Origin: Krasilnikovozyma curviuscula
Taxonomy: Eukaryota > Basidiomycota > Tremellomycetes > Cystofilobasidiales > Mrakiaceae
Assembly (NCBI GenBank): GCA_014825775.1
Contig: MVAQ01000141.1
Location: 1 to 55,839 of the forward strand
Direction: 5' to 3'
DNA: 55,839 nucleotides
The first letter of the stretch is position 1, and every line of letters begins with the position of its first letter. Below the pieces are notes generated by a model. That model was not told the DNA's origin, made no database searches, and worked only from the letters and a program-made list of their open reading frames with translations. This document shows positions 24,271-36,011 of this stretch, piece after piece. The position numbers were made by a program, and so were the translations under genes.

Positions 24271-27070
24271 ATGCTTAACAATGTGATCCACCAATCCAAC
24301 AGCTTCGTGCGAAGCAGGCCTCTCGTTTACCCGTGGCGGAATAGGATTCAGGTGAGTTTAGACAAGAAGTCAGGGGCTAATGGTAGTAAAATCTGATAGT
24401 CTGAGTGGTTGTCAGGTCTTCAGTCCACTTTCAGCCTGTTCCCTTTACCGGTTTTCAACTCGAACAGCGACTGATCGACCGAGGCAGCCAAAATTTCAGT
24501 CGACTCAACAGCTTGAACTCCAAAACGACGCCTTCGATAGATACTACAAGGTAAATGGTCTCTTGCTTTGTATTCAATGCATGCCTGCGACTGAAATCAG
24601 AAACTGTTGTGTATGCAGATTCAAAACATCGTACCGAAGGTGGAATGGCCCGCATTTCTGTCGTCACTGAGACAGCCTCTTCCATTGGGGTTTCGCATCA
24701 CAGCTTCACACCAAGAATCGATCGATGAAACTGTAGACGGTCTGATTGGAGAGTTACAAGACGTAGGCGTAGAAGCTAGACAGCTGAAATGGTGAGTTGG
24801 ACAGATCCAAGCTGTGATTCTGAAACTGATCGTCGAGTTCTTGTAGGTACCACCGCCGGCTCGGCTGGGATATTAGTGTAGGAGATAAGAGTCAGCAAAA
24901 CTTGGAGATGCTAGGAAGGGCAAAGGGTATCTTGACCTCATACGCTGCCAGGGTAAGCCTCAATCTGCATATGATAGATATCTCGCTTGTTGACATAGCT
25001 TGCTCTCCTTGATGTAGGGCAGAATATCAAGACAAGAAACATCGTCTATGCTTCCGGTCTTGCTGTTGGACTGTCAACCGAACGAAAAGGTACCAGTGGT
25101 ACACATTACGATAGTCTGCCAGAATTGCTCACCCTTGCAATTTTCGTTTATTTCCAGATACTAGACATTTGTGCAGCTCCAGGATCAAAAACCCTTCAAG
25201 TATTGCACGAGCTCTCTCTCCGCTCCCACCACCTCAACAACGAAAGCAGCTCACTCGTGATCGCCAACGACCCGAAAGATCTACGGGTCGAGCAGATGTC
25301 GAGAAGGCTGTTGGAGTCGAAGATGGGCGGACTAGAGGGGCTGATGGTGACACAGTGCTTTGGTGAGCTGTTTCCTGAGCTGGTAGATGGTGAAGGAAAT
25401 GGAGTCAAGTTTGACAAGATTTTGTGTGATGTCCCGTGCGTTGTTCCATTCCATTTTGCGCCTCGAAAACTGCTTGCTGACCATCAGTCGTATTCAATAT
25501 ATCTCCAGGTGCTCATCTGATGGGACTCTTCGCAAAGTCCCTGAACTCTGGCACACCTGGTCCCCTCAGACAGGCAACGAGTACCACGAGTAGGTACCGT
25601 CGCCATTTGTCCATCTAACCTATTCTCCAAATTGAACAAAATATACTTCTTTCCAGACTTCAGCTGAAGATCCTACTTCGTGCAGTGGATCTCCTAGTCC
25701 CAGGCGGAAGACTCGTCTATTCGACCTGTTCCTTAAACCCTGTCGAAAACGAGGCTGTCATCGCTTCCGCTGTAACATCACGCCCAGGTCAGTGATGAAA
25801 TCACTCTTCTCCTTTAAAAACTTCCTGTCTCTTGTTTCTGACCAAGGGTACAACCAGGTCTCAAAATCATAGACATCTCTCAAAGCGTCCCCGACCTGAA
25901 CTCACGCCCTTCGCTGACTAGCTGGACTCCTCACCAATCTCCAGAAACCATTATCTCAACAGTCGGCCTGAAAAGAAGCCACTCTCAGATGGAATCGCAA
26001 GACTCAACTAGGACGCTTTACCCACCGACTACAAACGTCGAGAACTTGGACAAGTGGTGAGTCTGTCCATCACAATTGTGAGCACAGCCTGGACTAAACG
26101 TCATGTTTATCTTTCAGTATGCGTTTGCTACCCCATGTGTATGACGGTGGTGGGTTCTTCATAGCTGTCCTTAGCAAGGACGCTTTGGCTGAGGAGACGA
26201 AAGCAGCGAAGCTATTCGTGCCAGGCGCTCCAAGACCCAAATCTGCTCAAAATATCAAGTTCATTAGTGCTGATGAGACTGAAATGATTAAGTGAGTTCC
26301 TAGAGTCTGTAGTTGCATCTCGCTAGCCTCAAACTGAAACCATTACTTGTGCAGAAATGACTACGGTCTAGTTGATTTTCCAATGGATCATCTGTTCGTC
26401 AAACCTACTTCTACAGAGAGATGTGACCGGATTTTTCTGGTTAATCCCTTAGTCAAAGTCAGTGCTTTGTTCACCTCTCACACTGTATCCATCTAAACCT
26501 TGTTTGTTCATTCAGGCCATGCTTCTCTCGAACCCAACTTCCCATCCCAACGTCGCCGGTCGGGAAATTTTCCGCCAATCTAAAGTCTTCGACTGTGGTC
26601 TTGTCATTTCGTCACACGAAGAAGTGCGGTTCCTATGGGACTACGTCCATCATGAACGACGACTGCATCTAGAGAGGAATGACTTCAAGTTGATGTTGAA
26701 ACAAAACAGAGTGACTCTCTCTGAGATGTCTCAGCAGTTTCAAAATGCTATGAGAGGATATGCTAGGATATACCTGGCCAAGTATTGTGAGACAGGACAA
26801 GAAGACATGTGAGTGACGTGAGGCTACTCATTATTCTTGTTTCTTGATTACTAAGTCAGCGTTGGATGGCTGTACAGTTACGTCCAAATCAACTTCGACC
26901 TTAAACTCCAAAAGATCAGAATCCCACTAAGGTCTCATATGCTGCGACGGATGGGACTAAATGTGTTTGGACCGGAGGAGTTCAAAATCAAAGAACAGGC
27001 GAAGGTCTACTCTCACAACCCTAACAAGTTGCTCCGGCCATGGAAACTGATGAAGAATATCAAAGAATAG
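24271..27070 (+). CDS. NCL1: RNA (cytosine-5) methyltransferase, NCL1/TRM4/NSUN2 type
   Basis: SAM-dependent m5C methyltransferase; family members modify several tRNAs at positions 34, 40, 48 and 49. Exons: 24271-24351, 24416-24550, 24619-24791, 24847-24952, 25018-25089, 25158-25435, 25509-25589, 25657-25787, 25858-26056, 26118-26291, 26355-26457, 26516-26808, 26878-27070, giving 672 residues. Key motifs: SAM-binding [23 protein letters not shown] (release Cys ~283, split by an intron) and [14 protein letters not shown] (catalytic Cys ~333). [19 protein letters not shown] and a C-terminal domain as in NSUN2 follow. The first ~60 residues are basic, lack acidic residues and look like a mitochondrial leader ([13 protein letters not shown]). 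The start rests on a strong GTGAGT donor and phase rather than homology. Confidence 0.88.
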
Positions 27071-27124
27071 GTAAAATTGATATTGATCACTTCCAAAGTA
27101 TGTAGATGAATTGTAATGTGGGAT

Positions 27125-28264
27125 TTAAGCTCTTGGTCGCATATTCGCCATCAGCTCTCTTCGTAAAGCGTCTTCGTTCTTCTTTCTGTCCAACCCCTCA
27201 GCGGAACGTACATCGTTGAGAACATCTTTTGTTTTACCCTGGAACACCAAGAGCAGCAGTCAGTAATGTCCAAGGAACATGGAGGAAAAGTAGCAACACT
27301 CACAAAGTAGACCTCCGCGAGCAAGTTCCTCAACTTCCCTTCCATATCCTCAATGATTCTTCCTAGGTTAGGGATATGACCCGTGTAGCTCAACAGCGCA
27401 GCATCCTGCTCCACCTGTCTCATCAGACTTCCTCCAAGCTCGACCTTCCCACCGGTCTCTCTACCCTTGGCGTCCACTCCCGTCTCGGAGCCTATGGACA
27501 TCTGGAGCATGACGGTCGAGGTTAGTTTATAATGCGCTACTCGTCCTCGTTCGGAGGCTTCGAAGACGTGAATACTGTTCCATGAGGAAGACGTGGGCGC
27601 GTCGAGAGCTGGGTGGCAAAGGTGGGGTTGAAGTCAGCTCAACCTTCTCATTACGCACAGCTGGGCATATATATCAAGAGAGGTTACTTACTCTTTTTGA
27701 AGAGAACAACACCGGCAAATCCACCATCCTCAAGGTCCCAGAAGTACGTCGATGAAATTCCACCTTCGTAGTACATCTCGCGGTACGTATCGAACACCTT
27801 GTTGGCCTGAACTTCGAGCTGTCTAAGCTTAGTTGATGGTACTGTTCCTGGTTCTTCTGATTCTGGGATAGATGGGATGTAGCTGTTGGTCCACGGCGAA
27901 CTGTGTTCAGTTACAAGGGGTAGGATGGGAGCGTCAGTGCAATTTCTAAGATGATAGTTCACCTCAACCCACCGGAATGAATCTCCATCTCTGTTGTAAT
28001 CACAACATAAGAATTCTTTTTCTCCGCCTACTGCTGAAGTATCCAGCAAGACTTGAAGGGGCTGATCCACTGAACCTAGGAGGTCGTCTGCAAGGTCAGG
28101 AGCGAGGGCACCTAGAGACGAGATGTACACTTCAGGTAAGAAGGGAGCCATATACTCTAAAAGGAGAAAAGTGTGAGGCACTCACAGAGGGCTTTGATCG
28201 TCTCTTCAATTTCAGTCGGGGGGAGACGGCGAGTCAAGTCAAGAAGAGGTTCCAGTGGGTCCAT
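27125..28264 (-). CDS. CAP2: F-actin capping protein subunit beta
   Basis: Beta subunit of the CapZ heterodimer that caps actin barbed ends in cortical patches. Exons (- strand): 28186-28264, 27973-28111, 27692-27900, 27304-27608, 27125-27238, giving 281 residues, the usual family length. Conserved runs: start MDPLEPLLDLTRRLPP, LLGSVDQPLQV, LCCDYNRDGDSFRSPWTN, ISSTYFWDLEDGGFAGVVLF, KLTSTVMLQM, GGSLMRQVEQD, IGRIIEDMEGKLRN, and GKTKDVLNDVRS at the C-terminus that forms the actin-binding tentacle. All joins are in phase. Stops of this gene and the NCL1-like gene lie 54 bp apart. Confidence 0.96.
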
Positions 28265-28940
28265 TTGGAGGAGAAAGTTGCGTGTTTGATTTGACCAAAA
28301 GCAAAGCCGGTAGGGACTATACAATATGGTGCTAAGTTTGGTATGTGCAGTAATTACCCCCAATCACCAGTGAGAAAACGTATTTAAGTCAGCTCGCCTC
28401 GCTTGTGCCTGTTCAACGACCTGATTAATCAGTGCAGAACGACATACCGATCAAGCTTTGTTGAATAGCTCTACACTCCCAATCTCTTGCAATCTGTTAA
28501 AACGTCCTTAGTTCTCAGAGAACGTGGCTTCGAAAGCAATGATGATGTTGGTGAAGTTCCCGGGGACGGATTTCAGCAGGAGACAACGGTACAGAATCAG
28601 CCCAGATGAACTTACACAATCAATATGAGAAATAACTCGTCAACGCACTGAATATCTGTGTTTGAAGTTTTTATCGACAATGCTCGTTCTGGTCCTTCTG
28701 GTTCGCCCCATCTCTCGAGGACAAGGCAAGGCGATGCGAAGGAGAAACTAACCCTCAAAGCAGAAAGTGAAAATCACCCGATCTTTCGTTTATATTGACT
28801 ACAGAGGTATATTTTAAACTCTGATATCTATTTGTGCATCGTTATATCTCTGTTTTTATCTTGCAGAGTGCCAGAATATGCACGGCACTGACGTTTTTCT
28901 TGTCATTGATCCTCCCACAGGTCTATAAGCAATTCACCTG
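28265..28940. promoter_or_regulatory. Divergent intergenic region between CAP2 and the STK16-like kinase
   Basis: 676 bp between opposed start codons. No open frame with family resemblance and no RNA gene is recognised. It should hold both promoters and leaders. Confidence 0.4.
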
Positions 28941-30718
28941 ATGGCTGAATCATCCCTTGCAGTGCTCCTAGATAGAGCAAAGTGTGAGTTTGCCCTGTTG
29001 TGTCTAATTGTGTTGCTGGTTTTGCTTGGATGCGGTTGCTGCGGTACGGCTGACGCTAAATCTGTCTCGTTTCTTCAGTCTATGCTGGTGATGCTATTGC
29101 GTCAATAGCGTCTTGCATATGTCGTCCTGATGCTACTCTTAAGGTGCGTAGATCATGGTGGCTCTGCTGGGTGAGCTCTCTTGGCCCCCTGTGCTCACTG
29201 GAATACCCCCTTTTACTCTAGATTAACGGAAGAACTTATACTATTGTCCGACTCCTGGGTGAAGGTGGTTTTTCTTTCGTCTACCTTGCAAAAGACGACT
29301 CATCCGGTACCACTTTTGCCCTCAAGAAGATTCGGTGTCCCACCAGCTCGGCTGTCCGGGCAGCGCTGGCTGAAGTCGAAGCTTACAGGAGATTCGCAAA
29401 AGGCGGTGGTGACAATTTGATCAAGTGTCTGGACTCGGCAGTGGTGCAGGATGAAGGTGGAGAAGGGAAGATTGTCTGGGTAAGTGACTCTACGAAGATG
29501 TCGCTGCGATGGGAAAAAGGCAAACGTGCCTGACCTTCGTATACGTTTGGTCATATCTACAGGTCTTCCTCCCCTTCTACCCACTTGGAAATCTTCAAGA
29601 TATCATTAATCGAGCACTAGTTTCTCCAACATCTTCACCTCAGTCCGAAAAAGCGCTCCTGACGTACTTCCTCGGAACCTGTAAAGCCGTGCGTGCGATG
29701 CACAAGTACCAACCCTCTGTCCGCAATAATTCGACGAACCCATTTGCTGACGGTGCTAGTAGCTATCCACCCGCCGCATCCACCGTGCCAACTGCGAAGA
29801 TCGATAAGGGCAAAGGCAAGCAGACGTCGTTTGCGGATGATGACGAGGATGAGGACGTTGGGCCATCTGGGGAGAATGGGATGGCGTTGCTGGGAAGCGA
29901 TGTTAGGGAAGGAGATGACGGGTTTGATGATGATGTTGACACCGAGGAAGGGGGAGCTGATGAAGCGGGCGGTACCGTCGAAGGTGGATTCCAACCCTGG
30001 GCTCACAGAGATATCAAACGTGAGTAACTGGCGTCATTGTTCGGTTAGCGATGCATCTACTCAAAGTCTTCTAAAATTTTCCAGCCGCAAACATCATGTA
30101 TGAGGGGTCAACGCCAATCTTGATGGACTTGGGTTCTTGCATGAAAGGTGAGTTGTCATCCAGCGCGCCGACTACTCGCCTTACCGACGTAGCCTTCTCT
30201 TTGATGGCAGCTCGAATCCATATTAAGTCTAGACAGGAAGCGTTGCTCCAACAGGATATCGCTGCTGAACACTCCAGTATGCCGTATCGAGCTCCAGAGC
30301 TCTTTGACGTGAAGACTAACACCACACTCGATGAGAAGGTCGACATTTGGGTAGGTATATTGCTCTCAATTGCTCACACTGTCAAAGAAACTGAGGTAGT
30401 TCTTTTTGTGCAGTCTCTTGGTTGTACTCTGTTCGCCGTAGCGTACAATTGTAAGCTCTCGTCTGTTTCTGCTCACGCAATTACATTGACTCAGACTGCT
30501 TTCTCTCTTCATCAGTCTCACCATTTGAAGACCCAATGAACGCCGGTGGCTCAATAGCAATGGCTGTCGCATCTGGCTCTTACCGCCATCCTAACGCGTC
30601 ACCTTACTCTGAAAACTTCAAGAAGCTCGTTGATGCCTGTATCAAAGTTCAGCCAGAGAGGAGGCCGGATATTGATGAGCTGATCAAGATGACGTTGATT
30701 TGCATTGAAAAGCTGTAA
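28941..30718 (+). CDS. ENV7: Serine/threonine protein kinase, STK16/Env7 (NAK family)
   Basis: Exons: 28941-28983, 29079-29143, 29222-29479, 29563-30019, 30085-30147, 30211-30350, 30414-30450, 30516-30718, giving 421 residues. Kinase landmarks: glycine loop GEGGFSFV (49-56), lysine in FALKKI (~71), HRDIKPANI (Asp ~272), DLGS in place of DFG (~289, as in STK16), MPYRAPELF, and DIWSLGCTLFAVAYNFSPFE. The N-terminus has a Cys pair (SCICRP) that could be palmitoylated, in line with vacuole or Golgi membrane attachment of Env7/STK16. An insert of about 90 residues (~173-265), rich in Asp/Glu/Gly, lies just before HRD and is absent from the animal enzyme as I know it. Confidence 0.92.
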
Positions 30719-31023
30719 ATTGGGTTGCTTGATAAATTCAATTGCTTGCGCTCGAGTTTTGGCAAGTAATACCGGCGCACTGACGAATTCACGCAATTCC
30801 ATTGTTGTCTCCTGGCTCTAAACCTACAGCCCACTCTATCTGTAGACCAGAAAACACCAAGTGCCTTTGCTTAGGTACGCCACATGACTTCACATGCTTG
30901 CGGGGAAGGAGAAACCGAGCTTTTGCAGGCTACCAACTTGATCGATTCTTATCTCATAAAAACACCTGAATTCTTTGGACTAGAACAAAACTGCTCTCTT
31001 CTTAGTCAACTGTGTTTCTCGTT
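30719..31023. other. Intergenic between the kinase and carrier genes
   Basis: 305 bp between two plus-strand genes. It should hold the kinase 3' end and the carrier promoter. I see nothing else in it. Confidence 0.35.
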
Positions 31024-32712
31024 ATGCCTAACGGTGAAGAATTGAGTCCCTGGGGGTGAGTTTTCTGCCCGGTAGACATTCCAGGCATTTCAGAAAGCCT
31101 GACTTTCCTTACCGTTTCGACGAAAAGCCATGCACTCGCTGGAGCTATGGGTGCCGTGTTCTCCAATGCGTGAGTTCCTCGTCAAGTCTCAAGGCTCGAA
31201 GGAAGCGACATGACGATCCCTCCGGCTACTTCAGTGCTGTCTACCCATTGGACACCATCAAGACCCGAATTCAAGTAGCTAGGGCACCCAGTCAGTCCGC
31301 CAATAATAGTAATAAGGTCGAAGGATATGAAGTAGGAGAGGTGGGTCAGGTTGAGAAGCAGCAGAAACCGACATCAACCATTTCGTTATTGAACCAGCGA
31401 CGGCTGGCCATCATTGCTTCGCTGATGAAGGTTGTTAAGGAAGAAGGAATTGGAGGATACTATCAGGTGAGTCAACATCGAGTAGCCAGTCTACCTGGTA
31501 GATATCAGATATGAACCGTTGTCCTTTGCGTCTCTACATGTTCATCGTGTGCGTCAAAACAGGGCTTCACAGCTTCAATGGTAAACACGTTTTCAATGCA
31601 ATACGCCTACTTCTTCTTTTATGCCCTTGTCAGATCTCTCTACAACAAGCGTGTCCGGGGTCTGGCATCGTCTCGTCCAGGATTAGCTTCTCCACCACCA
31701 ATCTCAACAGCCGCTGAACTCCTCATAGGTGCTTTAGCAGGAGCGCTGGCACAGATCTTCACTATCCCAGTTTCTGTTATCGCTACCAGACAACAACTCG
31801 ACGATCCACCAACGGCGACCAAGGACGGTGATGGCAAGAAAGTGGGATTCTGGGGTGTCGCAAAGGAGATAATTGATGAGGATGGCATTCAAGGTCTATG
31901 GAGGGGTATTAAGCCTAGTTTAGTTCTCACTGTCAATCCTAGTATTACTTACGGTGCCTTTGAGAGGTGAGTCTGACCATCTTGTGATTACCTGGCTGGC
32001 AGCTGGCAACTGCTCATTGATTTACTCCAGAATCAAAGCAATTATTCTCAAAGAAAGCGGCAAAGATAAGCTATCACCAGGGATGGCATTCTTGGTTGGT
32101 GCTCTTTCCAAGACCATGGCAACCATTGTGAGTTGTGATCACCAAAGTGGCTCTTTAGGTCTACTGACAGACATATCATCTTGCCTCCAGGTCACTTATC
32201 CATACATCATGGCAAAAGTCCGTCTTCAAGCTAAGTTTACACCTTCACCACCAACACCTCTTGAACCCTCTCAGCAGCAAGACCCCATTGCCTCCCCACC
32301 GTCCGTTGCTGTACTCTATGCTGATGCTGTCAAATCCTGTGGGGCTTCGTCAAGTTCAACTCCAGCAGAAGAAGAAGGAGCAGCGTCGAAGCGTCTGAGT
32401 CAGAAGAATGAAAAGATCGGCGCAGGTCAAGAGAGATATAAATCTGCGATCGATGTCTTGACCAAAGTTTACAAGGAGAAGGGCTTCGGTGGTTGGTACC
32501 AGGGTATGACGGCTCAGATAATTAAGGCTGTCTTGAGTCAAGGTGAGCATTGTTCCTACTGAATGATGTGCGTTGTAGAAGCTCATGCGAGGTCTACAAT
32601 TGCAGGTATCTTGTTCATGCTCAAAGACCAGTTTGAGCACTACGCTCTTGTTCTAATGATGCTGATGGGTTCTGCTGAAAAAGCAGCGATTAAAGCTCTC
32701 CCTAATGTCTAA
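31024..32712 (+). CDS. ANT1: Peroxisomal adenine nucleotide carrier (Ant1/PMP34-like)
   Basis: Six-helix SLC25 carrier exchanging cytosolic ATP for peroxisomal AMP, which fuels acyl-CoA activation for beta-oxidation. Exons: 31024-31055, 31128-31169, 31235-31466, 31563-31966, 32031-32127, 32191-32542, 32606-32712, giving 421 residues. The three repeats are marked by YPLDTIKTRIQ, FTIPVSVIATRQQ and YPYIMAKVRLQ; the second and third lack the canonical acidic residue, as in the peroxisomal subgroup. GYYQGFTASM, GLWRGIKPSLVL and GGWYQGMTAQIIKAVLSQGILF end the repeats. Two loops are expanded (about 31280-31390 and 32230-32420), making it longer than the ~330-residue yeast protein. Exons 1 and 2 are 32 and 42 nt. 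Confidence 0.9.
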
Positions 32713-33230
32713 TTCTAAGACATTAGATGTGGATGTATCACAGATGATGATCACGATACAGAGTGGCTTTATGTTTCGCCATTCGCCCCCAAAGGTATCC
32801 TGATCCAGCCTACGTACTTAGATAACTTCTCGCAGATACTCAGCTCTAAGTCTTTGTTAAGGAACTTGTAACCAGTAGCTAACTATGGATCTATTCTAAC
32901 ATTTTGTTCCTCACTCCGTTCTGGTGCTTAATACCAGGTCGGGGAAGTCACGGCATCACCAACCATGCTCATCAGTCGAGCTTCACTTCAAAATGAAATA
33001 GCTGCTCTCAACCGTGTCGAATGAGAGACCTTTTTCATATTGTTTTCTTTAGCGCCAACTATATCCAATGTCCCGTCAAGTTGGGCTATTAGACCTAGGG
33101 CGAAACATCAACACAAGGCGTTAGAGAAATCACTTGGAGCTGAAATTTTCAAGTTTGACTAGGTTTGAGCTGTATTACTTTCCTCCTCGCATTACACTGG
33201 TCGCTGGAAGACAAACCACTCCCTTTGATG
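32713..33230. other. Convergent 3' intergenic region
   Basis: 518 bp between the stops of the carrier and the acetyltransferase-like gene. No gene, repeat or RNA is recognised. Confidence 0.35.
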
Positions 33231-34186
33231 TTATCGACAGTAAAGCACTATCTTGAAATCGCCATCCCCATTCTTCTGCACACCAAAAGTACAATCCACC
33301 CCTTCCACAAGCTCCTTCTTCTTCTTGCTCATCCGAGCCATCAAATCAACTCCTTCAGGTGCAACAAACCCTAACCTCTCACATTCCCTCAGTGAATTCT
33401 CCGTCTCTCTTGTAGGCGCCCCCCACCAAACGGCTGTCCAAGGAAGTGAGCTGACAGTCGTTGGGATTGAGAGGGTGAGAATGAAAGATAACACAAGGTG
33501 TTGGGCTTGAATGTGGAATGGCGAGCGAGCCCGGAAAGCTTTCTGGGTTGAGGATGGGGGTGGGTTGAGGAAGGGTTTTCGGAGGGATTTTGAGAGTGGA
33601 TCAATAGATTGAAAGCTGCCGTGTAGAACAACAACGGATCAACGAGAGGGAGCAAAAGCAGCGGACGATGGCGCAATGGACTTTACCCAAGGATTCCAAT
33701 GACTTCAGAGGTTTCTTTCTCAATGATGATCCAGCCGAATCTGTCAGGTTGTTCTAAATTCTCTGAAGTTCAATAAGAATCATGCCTCTAGTGAAGCCGA
33801 CACCGACTGCAAAACTCTCTCACCGAAGCCACTTTTCACGTAGATGTCTGGACTAGCTTTCCACCAGCCTTCAGTAATCTGCACACCGAGATAAAGAGAC
33901 ATGGAGGGCTACGAGTAACAGGGACATCAGGTGAGACCCTATCACTAAAAAGAAACAGGCATAGAGACAGCATCATACTCTTGGTACTCACATCCAGAGG
34001 TTCCAACCGGAGTTGCTCGTTCTCGAGTTCCTTGATAGTCCATTCCATCTGAGAGCCAGTGGGAGGGATATCGAATGTGTATTCGAGGTACTGTTTGGTG
34101 CCATTGCGTAAGATTAGGGGCGTCAACCTATCTTCGTTCTTGTAAGGCTTGTAGGGCTCGTACTTCGGGACGTAGGAAATAGACAT
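33231..34186 (-). CDS. Probable GNAT-family N-acetyltransferase
   Basis: Four exons (- strand): 33992-34186, 33824-33878, 33687-33762, 33231-33615, all in phase, 236 residues. The spliced protein has the GNAT plan: LRLEPLDITEGWW near the start of the domain, a beta hairpin FGWIIIEKETSEVIGILGFQ, a central helix region, then a beta strand TAVWWGA followed by ETENSLRECERLGFV, which resembles the N..S....E.LGF signature of RimJ/RimL-type enzymes. The usual Q/R-x-x-G-x-G/A acetyl-CoA loop is not obvious, so activity is uncertain. Substrate unknown. The last intron uses a GTAAAG donor, as in the AKTIP-like gene. Without splicing only short unrelated frames show. Confidence 0.6.
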
Positions 34187-34994
34187 GAGGTGAGTGATAG
34201 AAGAATTGGAGGTGATAGTTGGGGTGAGAAAACCTTCACGAGTTTCTTATTTTATACAGCAGAGGTGATTGATGGCCTGGAGCACGCGGTTCACTTGTCA
34301 CCCGGTTCCGATGTGACTGCTTGATAAGCTGACCTGGAGAGACTGAGGGACAATGCTTGCGTTCGGTTTAAAGATGGTGACAGGAATCGTGCATTATAAT
34401 GAGAATATGTACTGGTTATCGGTTACAAGGAAGTGCGTGATTCGTTTACTTTGAGCCTGTCCTTTTGATCTGGAGGGGAGGATGGCATATGTACAACGGT
34501 GAGGTTGGTTGGTTGTTTCGGTAGTCGGTATTTGATAGTTGATGATCGACGGAGAAGGTTGCAAGGTATCGAGTACGTGAGCGAGGGCGAATAGGTGTCC
34601 GTGCTCCAGCGCTGTACTGGGTGGACTCGAAATCAGCCGTGTTACGCCGACCGACTAAAGGCGAAAGGACTTCCAGAATTTCCTCGAATGAAGCAACGTA
34701 TCACTTGGTAGCAGTACAGAGGCTGAGTATTCACGTCGATACAGTAAATGCTGTACAACTGTGCTGAAAAGATAAACAAGCGTGAGTTGAAGGCACAAAA
34801 CGGAACAGGCGATATGCACGCTTACCTGTTCCCAGCGCTTGTAGGATAGACATAGAAGAACATCTCCAAACTCAGAATACGGCCTCAGGATTATTGTATT
34901 CCTGATGCACAGCGCAAAATGACCCACGCCTTCCACCCTCTCCTATCATCCGATCATCAAGTCGTCGCAAATCGTTTGGTAGTCGAAGGCAGCT
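34187..34994. other. Intergenic upstream of the GNAT-like gene
   Basis: 808 bp. It should include the GNAT-like promoter and the 3' flank of the CX9C gene. A minus-strand open frame (34655-34936) shows no recognisable family. No tRNA could be folded. Confidence 0.35.
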
Positions 34995-35522
34995 TCATTT
35001 TGAGTGCTGTACCTTCTCTGAACACTTTAGTAGTAAAGCCAGGGGCTTTTTGCAGTTCCTGTTGAGTTCTTCGTCCGATGCGTAGAGGTATTTGGACACA
35101 CACGCGTTATAGGCCGCGATTTGTGTTGAGCATTGAGCTTTGACGGGTTGAAGCTCTGCTGTAGTTAGAGGCCACTATATTATAGAAACGTTCAAAATAA
35201 TGAAATATCCAGCCGGAACAAATAAGAAAAATAAGTCAGCGATCGTGTGGTCTCATCCGTGATCACGATCAGACGACCCGGCCAAAAAATTCGAGAAACT
35301 TACCAACACTTGGGCAAGCTCATCGTCTGCTGTAGTAGGAAGAGCCCATGCTGAGGATCCTGGTACCTCAAGCTCGACCATAGGACGGACAGCTTTAGCT
35401 AAAACAAACGTTGACAGTGAGCCCACTTGGACAAGAGTCAGCGAGAGAAATGTGGGGCACGCAGGCAGAGCTAAGCAGGTCTACTAACACGAAAACACCT
35501 TGAGGTTGTTGAGAAGAGACAT
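34995..35522 (-). CDS. Small twin CX9C protein, probably mitochondrial intermembrane space
   Basis: Exons (- strand): 35489-35522, 35304-35398, 34995-35174, giving 102 residues. Two CX9C motifs lie in one predicted helical hairpin: CSTQIAAYNAC and CKKPLALLLKC, separated by 15 residues. This is the coiled-coil-helix fold of proteins imported and oxidised by the Mia40/Erv1 relay. The first intron uses a GTTAGT donor, also seen at the fatty-acid synthase and C2H2 genes, and phase allows only this donor. The N-terminus (MSLLNNLKVFSSKAVRPMVEL) is weakly basic. It could be a respiratory-complex subunit or assembly factor; I cannot assign it to a named member. Confidence 0.75.
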
Positions 35523-36011
35523 TCCACGAGAATTGGTTGAGAGTTAAGAATCAGTTGGGGGAATTGGAAGAGCTGAGAGGAAAGACGACGACCTTTATAG
35601 GCTTTATTTGACGAAAATCCGAAGACTTACCCACGCTCTGTAGTTTTCTTCGGGTGACGCTGGCTCGGAAGGAAAACCGATTATCCGTCCTGAAAAGAGT
35701 TTCAACTGCCTGTTAGATTACAAAGTCTGGTTCTTGAAGGCAGACGAAGTCGTGGACAGGTGAGGGACTGGCGCAGAAGAGTAACGAATTTCCTGGAGAC
35801 GCGGACGATCGTGCAGGGCAAGCAGCCCTTTACGTTCCTTTTTCAGTCTTTCATTAGATGTCAGATCGGAAGAGATGATATTCTGATTACCATGACTGGA
35901 ACGTCTTGCTATAGTTCAAGGCGTGAGGATGCAGCAAATATACTGTTCAATCACAATCTGGCACGACGCGCTACTGTATGTGCCTCATTCTCCCAGTGTC
36001 TCCCAACAACC
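35523..36011. other. Intergenic between CX9C and ZIP genes
   Basis: 489 bp carrying the CX9C promoter and the ZIP 3' flank. A plus-strand frame at 35760-36053 looks like chance. Nothing else is recognised. Confidence 0.35.

Noticed and set aside
33389..33676. Separate small minus-strand protein starting next to an apparent stop
   Set aside because: The stop at 33683 lies inside a GTAAAG-type intron; the downstream coding belongs to exon 4 of the GNAT-like gene in a different frame.
34600..34690. tRNA-Ser(CGA)-like anticodon loop (GGACTCGAAATC)
   Set aside because: No matching D arm, T arm or acceptor stem could be found on either strand.
34655..34936. 93-codon minus-strand open frame
   Set aside because: No recognisable family, no splice context and unusual composition compared with the neighbouring genes.
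35090..35115. Possible frameshift in a GT/AC microsatellite inside the CX9C gene
   Set aside because: On recount the repeat is one unit shorter and the frame continues through both CX9C motifs.
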